Assembly: GCF_016808095.1 (NCBI RefSeq)
Contig: NC_068971.1
Coordinates: 6,708,501-6,772,500, forward strand
Direction of reading: 5' to 3'
Source: Vigna angularis
Taxonomy: Eukaryota > Streptophyta > Magnoliopsida > Fabales > Fabaceae
Length of the DNA: 64,000 nucleotides
Position 1 is the first letter of the stretch. The number at the start of each line of letters is the position of its first letter. Positions 19,864 to 31,984 of the stretch are shown here, piece by piece. The notes under the pieces are model-generated. The model was not told where the DNA came from. It did no database searches and saw nothing but the letters and a program-made list of their open reading frames with translations. Both the position numbers and the translations under genes were made by a program.

Positions 19864-21212
19864 TGTTGAGTGGTTCGACAAGTGCACCGAATTGTTTCAA
19901 GTAATAAAACATGGTAAAACCAAGTATTGTTTTTTCAAGAGACTTGTAACACTAGAGAATTGTGCGATTAACAACTCATTTAGACTCAAGAACAACTCAT
20001 CACTTATGAATATGTGCAAAAAGATAAATTCACAAATAATTACAAGGTTGGACTTTGGTATTGAAGGCACTTAGAAATGAAAAAGACTAGAAATGGTATG
20101 AAATGACATTGCTAATGTTAGGATTCACCTATTTCACTCTTGTGCCTAACCATCTCCTCTCCATCAATTTACTAAATTCAATCCACAAAAACACTCTAAC
20201 CATAATTTCTTAGGTGAAAGAGCCTAGCTTTTCCCTATGAAACTCTAATCCCTTTGAAAATCTAACAAGAAAAACCCGCATTAAAGAGTTAGGATCTTAA
20301 GACAGCATGTGAATCATCTTCCATCCCTAGAATCAATGAACTACAAGGACTCTTGTTTCAGTTCTAGGTTTCATCTTACGTTCCCATAACCCATGAAACC
20401 CTAAAAACATGTCATGAACATTCCTATTACATGCAAGCTTTAAGATTGGAAACAAGAATACTAGCAATTGATAGAAAAGGCATATATAAATACGAATCAA
20501 TCATCCATTACACAAGAATTCATAGGTTTCATCAATCCCTAACAAGATGAATCTGGTTCTCCACTTCCATGGAGAACCCTAGAGCTTACAAACATGGTGG
20601 ATGGAAGAAGAAGAAGACCTAAAGGAAGAGGATAAGATGTTCCCACAAGCTCCTCGGGGCCTCCATGACCTCCAGTAGTGAAATCGCGCCTCCAAAGAAC
20701 CAAAGACTCTAAATGCTTCAAGAGAGCTTAAATAAATAGGCAATTTTAACACATCAGTGTCGTCACTGCTTAAGCAGTAGCCCAACGACAGCCTAGTGAC
20801 AGCCCAACGGCAACATTCCAGAGAGCAAAGCGCTCAGCTACCACCCAGCGGTAGCCCAACGACAACATTCCAGAGACAGAGCGCTCATTCGTAGCCCAGC
20901 GGCACCCCAGCGACAACATTCCAGAGACAGAGTGCTCAGCCGTAGCCCAACAGCAGCCTTCCAAAACTCTCCTTTTTTGTTGTTTTGCTTGCTTTTGTGG
21001 TTGTTTAAGCTCTATACTTTGGTGAAGGTTCTTCCAAGCACTTTATTAGCTACAAAATAAGGGAATAAGTGATGAAATTACATCAATGTAGCCTAAAACA
21101 CAATTATTTCTAAAAGCAAGATAAAATAGAGGATTAAGAAAGTTACAAGCTAGAAAAAGTTGATTTTGCTACTAAAATGATGCTTAGATAATGGTAAGAA
21201 TTAGCATTATCA
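19864..21212 (-). mobile_element. Athila-like LTR copy 3 (3' LTR in minus orientation)
   Basis: The stretch aligns with copies 1 and 2. On the minus strand it starts TGATAATGC at 21212, preceded by the purine tract (plus 21213-21228, AACTCCCCCAAACTTA). It ends near TGTTGAGTGG on plus at 19864, next to AAAAACT. The variable array in this copy lies at 20755-20965. Confidence 0.7.
20755..20965. repeat. CCCAACGACAG / GCGCTCAGC array in Athila-like LTR copy 3
   Basis: About four units of AACATTCCAGAGACAGAG followed by CGCTCAGC and AGCCCAACG-type words. The array occupies the slot used by unrelated repeat units in copies 1 and 2. Confidence 0.75.
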
Positions 21213-22440
21213 AACTCCCCCAAACTTATAACTTTGTTTGCCCTCAAGCAAAAGTAATTTCACCTAGAAAAACAATTCAATTGCAGGTCTAGCAACTCAA
21301 GATGCAGAAAAGAGAAAATGAATAGGGGTAAATCAACAAAAAGAGAAAATGAAAACCTATAAAAGCAAAACTCTACAAAAACATTTTTAATTTGACATTT
21401 AAAGAAGGAGAAAAACACTATTTATTTAAAAATATAATTATCATCTAAAAACACTAATTATCATCTACAAACACATAATTAACATTATTTTTACAAAACT
21501 CTAAAATTAAAGAAAAATCTATAAACTATCCTAGTTCTAGAAAATAAGAAACTAAAAGAATATAAAAATAACTTCTAATAAAAGAAAAATAGGAAAATTT
21601 GGAGAGTTATCACACCCTCACAATTAGAGAAATGTCCTCCTAGGCAGGGAAAACTAAACAGAGAAAACTCGATTTACAAAATAAAAGACTCTAAACAAAA
21701 CTCTGAAGCACTAAACTTATTCACAGCTCAATCATTTCTTAGTCATTTCATTAAACAAAACTGCATAATTATATTTCTCAACATTAAATCTTAGTATCAG
21801 CGATCCAAGCATTTGAAAAACAGCTTAATTCAGTCAATTTCAACAATGAAAACAATCAGAAAAGCATAAGTCAGTTTCAGTCTCAGAGAACTAAGTGTTT
21901 GCAATCAGATTCACTCAAGTATTAAAGGTTGTCCTATTTCACTCAAGTATCAATCCTCCCATAGTACTTCCATGCACTATAAGATTCAAGCTTCGAATTG
22001 TAGATAGCAGATAGGAAACACAACCACCGCATAAACAAGGTGATTAAGTTGGACATTTGAGGGTAAGGAGTAGAAGTGGAAACCTAAGGTAGAATAGAAG
22101 GGAGGCCCTTTTAAAGGAGTGAGACAATGAGACTCTCCTTCGAGGATTTCATTTTATTAGAGAAAAGGCTCAAAAAGGCTATGCAGGTTCTATTCTATTT
22201 GTCAGCTTTCACGATTCCACTAGTGTGAGTTGGTGATAATAAGGTGTTGGGAAGTGATTATTCAACATGACCACAATCACCTTCATTTCCATTCTACTAA
22301 TCTTCCACAAATCCGAATGCTTTATTACTTTTTATAATAGAGCAACATGTTCTAATCAAGTTGAAAAAAATAAAGCACTCTAAAAAGACAAAGATTTGGA
22401 CAACTCAAACCATTCATTTTCACTTTGTATTTGGTGAAAA
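21213..22440 (-). mobile_element. 3' internal fragment of Athila-like copy 3
   Basis: The opening matches the start of 1754-4680. It then becomes AT-rich and non-coding. The right limit is uncertain, and no second LTR follows. Confidence 0.45.
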
Positions 22441-22446
22441 TGTGGG

Positions 22447-22640
22447 TTACTTTGTGTTAGAAATGGACTTTAAGCCTAATTCAACCCCACAAAATCGGCT
22501 TGTAAGGTGAGGTTTGTACCCACTTATAAACTTCGAATTGGCCTTATCTCTAGTCGACGTGAGACTTCGAACACTTTGTTTTGCTTTTATTAGAAATCTT
22601 CCTCTTCTCAATGATAAGCAAAGTTGATGCACGCCTTCAC
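22447..22640. repeat. Dispersed legume-type repeat
   Basis: The block AACCCCACAAAATCGGCTTG, then GTAAGGTGAGG and GGCCTTATCTCTAGTCGACG, is a wording I recognise from repeats scattered in legume genomes, probably part of a small LTR or TRIM element. The 61-residue minus-strand ORF in it is not called as a gene. Confidence 0.45.
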
Positions 22641-25007
22641 ATCCCTATACCACCATTATTGGAGTAAATCATATCACGACCTTCGTTACTATTTACAAAT
22701 ATCAATTTTTAACTAAAGCATTTCAAACATCTTTCTGGTTTATTTGCTTTAACAGGGTACGTTTCTGATAGTCATCATACCTATGTTCTTTGCATGGTAT
22801 CTTTTCCAAACAACACAAAAGGTTTCAATGCTAGTTCTTGAATAGCTAATTGATTATTTATACACTCTTCATGCAACTCACTACACATTCTGATAATTGA
22901 ACTACGTAGTGATCATATCAAATGTACTTAAGTGGTAATTAATGGCCTCAATAATTGGCAAGTAATTTTTGCACCTTTCAATTAAACCACTTCGTATATT
23001 CTTTATAATATGAACTTCTCTTTCATCATACTTCTACTTCATTTTTAGGTGACTTCATTTGTTGTATCAGTGTTTCTTTTTCTGTAGCTTCTTTTTTCAT
23101 TAGTACAGTGAAGAATGTAATTTACGTTTGGAACTTTCCACTGTTAGCATACCTAGAAAATCACCCTTGAGGACTATAATGACCACTCGGGTGGCAACTA
23201 TTGCCATTTTTTAGTGGAAAAGACATTTGAAGGACAAAATTTTACGCTAAGTAGCGATGCCAAGATGCAGAAACTATATCATTGTGTCTCTTCTCATGCA
23301 TGCCATTATACACATTCTAACTTCTGAAACACACCAGCGTCTGTTCTTGTCAGTCCCCACATTTCCTCTCACAAACAATTATTTGCATAATAATTCATAT
23401 AATAAAGTATATAATTTACAAGAATAGATCAGTTCTCTACACTGGTAGGAATTTAAGAATGAATTAAAAGTTCTGTATTGAATAAAATAAAAAGTTGATA
23501 TCATATAGAAAAATAGATTCATAAACACACTATTTTAAGATTTATATTTGAAGGTAAAATGTACTATTATACGAGTATATGAACCGCTCATAATTCATTA
23601 TGTAGAATCTCCCACAAGATTGATATTAGAGTACAGTTTTTGTATTGATTTTCTCTTTGTATTGTCAGTATGTTGTACTTTTGATTCTAATATATTGAAA
23701 AAAGATTAATACATTTTAAAATATTAAAATAAGTATTAATATATTTCAAAGACACCCAAAAAAATAAAAAAAAATAATAGAGAATCCAAATTCTTGATAT
23801 TTGATTAGAAATTAGTTATTTCATAAGGTAAATATGATAAAAAAAATTATAAAAAAGGTGAGATTTACAACTTTTTTTGCTTCATACTTACTACAAATAC
23901 AAAAACGCTGATTTTATATTTTTTATAATCAATTATAGATGTATATGATCAATGGTGTTTTCTTTTTAGGTCATACAAAATAATAGAAAACATAATTTTC
24001 ACTAACAATTTTTATTTCTCGTATATGCTTTTTGTATTTTAATTTATATCATTACATCTTTATATAATACATGTGCATTATGAACTAATGGAAATGATGT
24101 AAAAAGAGTATATTATGGGGCTGAGGCAAAATTTTCAATAACTTTGCTGGTCAAACTTTGTGTATTCTCCTTTATCACGATTCTTCAAAAATGAATGAAT
24201 TAATAGCAGCATGATAAAAAAAACTTGAATGTTAGTTGTTTATAACTTACTAATTTTCTGAATATGTAGAAGGAGAAAACTATTACCACAACTATGCATA
24301 TACTTTCTGCTATCACTATTCTGAATACGTTGTTCATAGACTTTGAGGCACAATGATACCATGCGCTTGAACTGAGATCGTATGCAATGTTTCTTTTCTT
24401 TAGTTTATGAAGTTACATCTAGGTATATGTGTAGGCATATGCATATTAAGTCATGAAAATGTTCATTTTTGGAGCATATGGGAAGAAAAGAGGCAGAAAA
24501 GTCAATAATATAATATTTATTGGATGAACTTAGTGAAAAGTAAATAGTAGCAAAGAGGATTTTAATTATAGGAAAATGAAGTATACATATCTTCACTGGA
24601 AAATCAAAATTTTCCATTGATGGATGTTAAGACCAACAAATTTGTTGATTCTTAGTATTAATCACAAATTCAGAGATATACCATTTTTCTTTCAATAAAT
24701 TGATTATAGATATTAATAAAGTCTAACAACTAAGAACTTCATTGATTTTTCGGGTCATTAAAAATATTTTAACTGAGTGATTATTTATTGGTAATTTTTT
24801 TTAAGTATAATGAATTGTTTGGACAAGAAAATTAAAACTTAGAATTTTTAAAAATATATTTTAAATAATTAAAATAATAAAATTTGAAATACACCAAGAA
24901 AAAAAAAGGAAATAAAAATTTCATAACTAGTCTTTCTCTCAAAATATACATTACACACATATTAAAAAAAATTGTTCCATATTATTTAAATGTTTGAATT
25001 TGACTAA
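22641..25007. other. AT-rich intergenic DNA
   Basis: No coding region, RNA gene or well-formed element is seen. Short AT-rich ORFs are at chance level. Confidence 0.6.
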
Positions 25008-25228
25008 TATGGATGCATATTTAGTGAAAGACAGTGATACAACAAAGTTTTATTCTTAGTTGTCTAATTGTTATCCTTCGTTCTTATAGATATATTTATT
25101 TTCATTGTTATTTCTTTTAGATAATTATATTAATAGTATATCTAAATTTATAAATAATTTGTTTTGATTTATCAATTTTATAATTTTTTATTTTAACATT
25201 TGTAAGTTACTGAAACTAAGATGTTACA
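25008..25228 (+). mobile_element. Gypsy-like LTR fragment, copy of 18500-18725
   Basis: Shared blocks in order: GGATGCAT, GAAAGACAGTGAT, CAAAGTTTTATT, TTAGATAATT, TTGTAAG and a terminal ATGTTACA at 25228. The left part of the LTR is missing. No primer-binding site follows, as expected for a 3' LTR or solo remnant. Confidence 0.7.
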
Positions 25229-26280
25229 CTTCAAATCTGATAACTTTATTCAATCAATTTGACAGTGATTTCATGTTTCAAGTTATTTCTAGTTATACTT
25301 GATGCATTGTTTTCATTATTGTTATTATTATACATATAGAAAATAATTATATCAATTAAGTATGCTTGGTGCAATTTAATTTGCTCTCGCATAAGTATGA
25401 AGTGTGAAAATGGATAAACACGACATAATCAATAACATAAAATAACACATAAATTTAAATTGTGGGAACAAACAAGAACAAAAAGGTCATTTATCCTGTA
25501 CTATTTTGGCTAGTTATTGGTATCCAATTAATTTTTACTTGAAATCTTCAAATTGTTTCCTAAATAAGTTTTCAAAAACGTGGAAATAGTTTGATTTGGA
25601 AATGTTTCCTCACATTCTTCTTTATTCACAACTTGTTCAACCTCTTCCTTAGGCTCCAATTTTTTAATTTTTTAAAATTAATGATTGAAACAATTTTTAA
25701 TAGTAAATTGATAGTTAACTTCTTTGGTGAATAATTAATCTTTCTGTTAATTTTATTCCATTAATATAAAGATGCTTTTTTAATTTTATTTTTTTTGTAA
25801 AGGAATTGCTTACAACTAATTGCTCAATTTTCTTATGTAATTTGTCAAAGACTTCTAAGTTTGGATGCAGTGGCTTCACTGGCTTGTAAGCTGTAATTCT
25901 CAAAGACAAAAAGAAACTACTAAGAAAAGATATTTTGGACTGTTATTCTATTCATTAACAAACAAATAATAAATAAATACAATTAACACAACAAAAAAAA
26001 ACTTAATGCAAAAAGAAAACCCAACTCAAAATTCAAAACCAGCAAATTGTTTAAGTAACAAAAATTTTGTTGTTAACTAAGCAGCTAAGCACCAGCTTAT
26101 AGGTTAATTTTTAGATATCCAACTTCAAATTAGCTTCAAAATTTGTTCAAAACCAACAGAGTTATAGGTAAAAAAAAACAAGTACAAAAGGTTGCGACAA
26201 ATGAACCCTAATTTCCCATAATCACCACAAAAATCCTCTCATGTCAAAACCTTTGATCAGAAGAAGGTCAATCTGTAACC
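25229..26280. other. Intergenic and upstream region of the RING-H2 gene
   Basis: AT-rich sequence with no gene. The last 100 bp should hold the 5' UTR of the RING gene. No convincing TATA box can be chosen. Confidence 0.5.
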
Positions 26281-26811
26281 ATGTCAGTGTCTCCTTCTCC
26301 CTCCGTCTCCTTCTCCTACGGGCCACCCTTGAACACCAACAACAATGGACTAGACATATTCACCAAGGTCTTCCTGTTGCTCATCTTTTTCACTCTCTTC
26401 GTTCGTGTCTGTTACGTGTACATGAACATGCGACGAGAACAAAACGGCAACGACAACGTAAGCAACAGCATCGATTCCATGATCCATAATGATCAAAATG
26501 ATAACCTCACCGGGCTACCCTATGACGTCATAAAGTCCTACCGCACTTTCCCTTACAGCAAAACCGATAGTGTTGTGGGAACAACGTGCGACCATGACAC
26601 CACGTGCGCCATATGTATTGAGGATTACGAGGAATCGGAGATGCTGAGGGTGTTGCCGCAATGCCGCCACTACTTTCACCGAGACTGCGTCGACGCATGG
26701 CTGAAGGTTAATGCCACGTGTCCCGTTTGTAGGCACTCGCTCATGAAAACTGGAAGCAATAATAATATTAACCATAACAGTGTCATTAACAATGCCTTAG
26801 AACGTGTCTAA
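26281..26811 (+). CDS. RING-H2 finger E3 ubiquitin ligase, ATL family
   Basis: This is an intronless 176-residue protein of typical ATL design. A short N-terminus is followed by one membrane segment (about 24-46), a linker with the ATL GLP-type motif (GLPYDVIKSY, about 78-87), and a RING-H2 domain. Its zinc ligands Cys109, Cys112, Cys128, His130, His133, Cys136, Cys147 and Cys150 show the exact C-x2-C-x15-C-x-H-x2-H-x2-C-x10-C-x2-C spacing. Family members are membrane-anchored E3 ligases that pass ubiquitin from an E2 to substrates; the substrate here is unknown. The RING resembles ATL67-type proteins, but the Asn-rich C-tail lacks their PLPTP...VPLSQY end. The start chosen is the first ATG in frame. 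Confidence 0.93.
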   Translation: MSVSPSPSVSFSYGPPLNTNNNGLDIFTKVFLLLIFFTLFVRVCYVYMNMRREQNGNDNVSNSIDSMIHNDQNDNLTGLPYDVIKSYRTFPYSKTDSVVGTTCDHDTTCAICIEDYEESEMLRVLPQCRHYFHRDCVDAWLKVNATCPVCRHSLMKTGSNNNINHNSVINNALERV

Positions 26812-27060
26812 CTAATAATATCATGGTTTTGCAGAGAGGATTTTTCGTGGTGATTATTCTAGTTTTTTCTTTTTTTCTTCTTCTTCGTTTTCTTTTCGAT
26901 TTGGTTTAACGTGTATATGTTCAGAATGTGAAGGAGATTACTTAGTCGAAGGATTTGGGTTTGCACTTTTTGAAAATTGATGAATATGTAGAATTTTGTT
27001 CTTGGGGAGAAAATAAAGAAGAAGAAAAAAGGAGAGAAAGTCACAAATAATAATGTAAGG

Positions 27061-27063
<3 letters not shown>
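26812..27063 (+). other. 3' region of the RING-H2 gene
   Basis: T-rich stretches and an AATAAA-like hexamer near 27011 (GAAAATAAAGAA) fit a 3' UTR. The 61-residue minus-strand ORF here is low complexity and not a gene. Confidence 0.4.

Positions 27064-27108
<45 letters not shown>
27064..27108. repeat. (TA)n microsatellite
   Basis: Uninterrupted TA dinucleotides for about 45 bp. Confidence 0.95.
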
Positions 27109-27112
<4 letters not shown>

Positions 27113-28352
27113 TAATCTAATTAATTAATTACTCGTACCTTTTTTTGGTAGGGTAAAAAAAAATGTTTCTTCATTCGTTCATCAAATTGTTTGTTTTTTA
27201 AATCTATCTTATTGTGTGTATTTAGAAACAAGGTCGATCTAAATTAAATTAACTTTCACTTAAATTTATAATTTGTCTATATTCCTTCGTTCTAAAATAT
27301 AAAATATTTACTAACTGATTAAATACTTAATTTAGTTTTCAATATGTCATAAATTTAGATATTCTGTTTTGTCTTTTAGTGTCCATTTTTTTATCAATTT
27401 TTTTTCTTTTTAATCTTCTTTAACTTGTAAATCAACTTGTTTTTTCCCTTTTCAATTTGTCAATTATTTCTATTCTTCTTGCTTCATGAGCTAATTAGAA
27501 AAGAATATTAATAAGAAGAGTGATTTGATCAATAAGTTAGAAACGGAAAAATAAAAATAATAATCAAATCATTCATTAACTGTAAAGTAAAATAATAAGA
27601 TAATGAAAATAATACTTTAAAAATTCAAAATAACAAAAAAATTAATGAAAATTTAATTTAAATACTCATACTTACAAACTAATAAAAAATTAATCAAACC
27701 TTTCCTAAACACACCTTTTCTTTTTCACAATAATTGAACTTGGTGTGCTATAATATATCTCCGACTGGGCCTCCAGTCAAACTTTTGAAATTTTAAGGCC
27801 CATTAACTAATCTTAATTCATTGGTCCTAGAGATTTTCTTTCTCCATGGTTTCTGCGGCACCTAACATAAACATCTAAAATAAATATTAAAAATTAAAAA
27901 TAAAAATTTCAAAATAAAAAATTATGTGACCTGGAGATTATCTTATTTGTATTTCTTTATTTTTATTATATATAACTCAAAATTTTCGTTTTTCAAAAGT
28001 AACAAAAATAGAACAAAAAATAGATAAAATAATTATTTGCCATTTAAATATAACAATCTTATAAAAAGATATTATCAAATAGATAAGTTATCTATTATTC
28101 AAGTATAATCAAATATAAAAAATAAGACAAATGGTTAGATTTTAATATATCACCTTAAAAAAATTATTTACCATTTAACTTCATGCTTTAAAACAAAATT
28201 TAACTTCATGCTTTAAAACAAATAACATAATATTATATTCATATATATGTATTTATATTTATATCCATATCTATCTATCCATATATTTATGTCTATATAT
28301 AATTTATGATTTTTTTCATAATCCATCATTATTAAAGTGTGAAGTTGTAGTT
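27109..28352. other. AT-rich intergenic DNA
   Basis: No gene is seen. A 25-bp tandem duplication (TTTAACTTCATGCTTTAAAA core) lies at 28174-28222. Confidence 0.6.
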
Positions 28353-28960
28353 CTATTTATTATTTTTGGAGAAGGGGATAGGAATAGAGATATTAAGATG
28401 GCCATGTGGTAGTGTGATGACGCGATCAATGTGGTCGTACAACCTTAAAAATGAGTTCAAATTAATTTGTAGAGTGATTAGGTTCTTTCCTTTCATATCT
28501 ATGGACAGAGAGTTTCCTAGTGTCATCTTTAAGTCAGATCTAGCTTTTTGACAATCAATAATAACTACAAAGTGATGAAAGCCAACGTGGATCGTATGCA
28601 CCTCATCAGAGTTGGGCTAGCCCTTTCAGACCGCCATGGCAACCTTCCAACCTTTGGAACCTCCAACTGCTTCATTTAGGAATTCAACTTATGTAGGTTC
28701 GATGTCACGCGTCATCTTCATGCTCCTCAGTCCATTGCCCTCCTCCAATGGCAAGGGATGGATTTTGATAAGAATTGAAGCTTTGGAGATCTACGTCATG
28801 CGATTCATTGAGCTTATGATGATCTCAGGACTTCTTTGCAACAATCATATTCACTGAATTACTTTTCATGGTACTTATGATTTTGCCTACTTGGTCAAGG
28901 TATTGACTAATTGTTTTCTGCACATGCAACCACTTTTACCTCTCAACTTGGGTGACTTTC
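28353..28960 (+). mobile_element. Possible decayed retroelement gag fragment
   Basis: This patch is less AT-rich than its surroundings. In broken frames it yields words such as IALLQWQGMD and WEIYVMRFIEL, which loosely recall the capsid of Gypsy-type gag proteins. Frames are interrupted and no LTR is seen. The 73-residue ORF at 28636-28857 should not be read as a gene. Confidence 0.25.
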
Positions 28961-30989
28961 TATAACTCCTTAAATTCTTCTTTGGAAGTATATGATGTTA
29001 AACATCTTGTCAAATTTTGTTCCAACCTTTATGGCAGTTTAGACAGAATCAGTAAGTTCCTAAGTTTAGATAATAGTGAAAAAAGAGTCATAATGCAGGT
29101 TCTGATAGTTTAATCACGCTGCATTTTTTAATAAGATTAAAAGACTTTATTTTCATACACACATTGACTTAAAAAAACATGTTGTTCATAGTTTAGAGAT
29201 GTTTTAATGTTAATGTTTTAGAATGTTTGTACTATTCTTGCATTACTTGTTTTCAAGTAAAAACAAAATGTATAAATTTGAGTTGGTTACAAAGAAGATA
29301 ATATCTTATTTTTATATTTTTTATCTAGCCTCATATTTATTGTTTAATAATAATTTATATATAATTATATAAAAGGAATTTATCTTGTATCCTTTTTTTT
29401 AATTTAAGTTTTTAATACGTAATTTTTTTTATTTAAAACAATCATCTTACAAATTTTATTTTGTTAAATAATTATCTTTTTAATTTAACTACTTTTTTTA
29501 TTTGTTCACTTTTTTAAAAAAATTTGGTAGTTTTAAAATTAAAATAACTATTTATAATAATAAAATTATATATAAAATAAATAAATATTATTTATAATGA
29601 AATTGCAAAAGATATTTATATTTATTTTTATAGTTATAATTTTATTATTTTGTATTGTTATTGTTAATAAGAATAATATCTATATTATATTATATTATCT
29701 ATAAAAGATGATTTTATATTTTGTGTACACAATTCATTCTATCCCCTATAATATAAGAGTTGTTAACTTACTTTTTTAAAAGTAATAATTTTTTTGAATA
29801 AAATTAATAATGAAAGCAAATGGTAAACTATTTTAATAATTTAGTATATTTAATAACTTATTTGCATATTTATCAGTATATTTATATGTACCTTTTATTT
29901 TTAATAATTTAGTGTATTTTACTTATAAAAATTAAAGTAATTAGTATAACTTATATTGCTTTGTAAAGTTAAATAAGTGATAAAACAAAATAAAAAATAC
30001 GAAAACTAAAATTATTTATAATAGTTTATTAAATAAATTTATTATATTAAATCAAACACATTTTTATAATATTTTTTCAGTTTAAATATTATACAATTAC
30101 AACGATTTATACAATAAAAAAATACATATCGAAAGTTAAATATATTAAGGAATCCTAAATTTCTTTTAATAAACTTAGAAGTGCACTGGAATATATATTT
30201 TTTTAAAACGATATTAAAATATTATAATAATGTTTAATGATCATGGCATTATTATGGTATGATTCAATCCTTTTTATTCTAAAGGGATGTATCAATTAAA
30301 AGGTAAGATAAAGAAAAGTGTAAAATGAAAATTAAAATATAAAGATGTTTGGATAAATTTCTTGTAAATATTTAAGAAATCAAATAATTTTTTTTAAATT
30401 AAAGTTAATTTTTTATAATTAAAATTGGATTGGTATAAATTACTACAGTGGTAATTAGTTTAATTTATAGAAAGATTTATTATTCTCTCTTTTTCTCTTG
30501 TTTTACAAGTGTTTATATTTTTTATCTACGATGAACTTTTTCCTTCTAAAACTTAGTGATTTTTATCTCGTAAAATTAATTAACAAAAATTATTGATTAT
30601 AAATAAAATTTGAGTGGTGTTTAATGTTATATTAGAATTTATATTAAAGGATATTTAATTACTTACCATCTACTAAATTAACAAATCTACATTTCATAAC
30701 AAAATGTATATATTATAGTAACGGTAATTTCGGAACACATGAAATATCTTTTAGAAAGAAATTTCTAGAGTTTTTTTTTTTTTTTTTTTTTTTTCTTCTT
30801 CTTTATCTGCATTAGTGCTACAAATAATGACGCTAATAATAATAGTAACACTAACCATGAGAGCAATAGTAACAGTGATGGTATGAGGAATGATGAATGG
30901 TATTTAAGTATTTTTAATATATGATTTTCATAATTGTGAACATCATTAATATCATTATTTTCACCTTTTGTTATCATTATCTACTTCTG
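28961..30989. other. Very AT-rich intergenic DNA
   Basis: No gene is seen. A poly(T) run of about 24 bases lies near 30771-30794. Confidence 0.6.
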
Positions 30990-31395
30990 TTAAAACTGAT
31001 CATCTGGCCCAATTTGATCCGGTATATCACGGGTTGGTTTCAATCTGACTCATTTATTAGCAAGTCGAAAAAATTTGATCCTGCTCACCGCACATTGGTG
31101 GGTTAAATGGATTAGTTCATTGACTCATTTAATGATACTTTTGTTTTTCAATTCTAAAAAAATAACAACTTTTCTCTAATTCAAATCTAAATAACATTTA
31201 ATCCAAAATAATGTTAAATTATAAAGACAATTCAAAATTAAAAAAATATAATACAATTCAAAATCACCTAAACTCCAAATATAATCCAAAAGCAAGTACA
31301 AAAAACAAAATTAGGTAGGTTGGCGAGTCAACCCAGCTCAAACCTGTGGTGGGTCAGATTGGCTCATGAGTTCTAACCTATTTTGACAACACTAT
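30990..31395. mobile_element. Possible non-autonomous hAT-like remnant
   Basis: The two ends hold loosely inverted phrases about GGCCCAATTTGATCC and GGGTCAGATTGGCTC, with CGGGTTGG and GACTCATTT words and a right end TTTTGACAACACTATC. Such composition is common in small plant hAT-related elements. No clean terminal repeats or 8-bp duplication could be set, so the assignment is weak. Confidence 0.25.
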
Positions 31396-31984
31396 CATTA
31401 TCATTATATGAGATTCATATTAAAATTAATACATTTTCACCACTGATATTATTAGTGATATAATTTTTTTCTCATTATTACAATTATCGTCAATGTTGTT
31501 ATAATTATAATTGTCAACAATAATCGTATAATTAATTATATTTTTGTTACCATCAGTATCAACACTTATCATGATCAAGTAGAATTAAAATGAGTGAATG
31601 AGGTTTAGATTAATCAATTGAATTATTTAGAAATTGTATTATTAATATTTTCTTTTAATTATCTTAAAATCTTATTAATTTTATTGATGGGATTGATTTT
31701 TGTGATATTTTTACTAAAGCAAAGGATATTTTTAGACCTTGGTATTCTTTTCCTCTTTTTTTCTTTATTTATTTCTTTAACATATTGTATTTGAGAGTTT
31801 ATTATAAATGTAAAATAAATATTATTTTTATATTTGATTAGTTTTTTTTATTTTATTTAAGTGAATTGTGTTGTATGGAAATTACTATTGAGAATGATAA
31901 AGACTTATATGAATATGTGATCACATATTTGAGATGATATGTGAATTATTTTTTATTTGTGTATTAAGTGTTACAAAAAAGATT
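31396..31984. other. AT-rich intergenic DNA
   Basis: Nothing recognisable. Confidence 0.55.
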
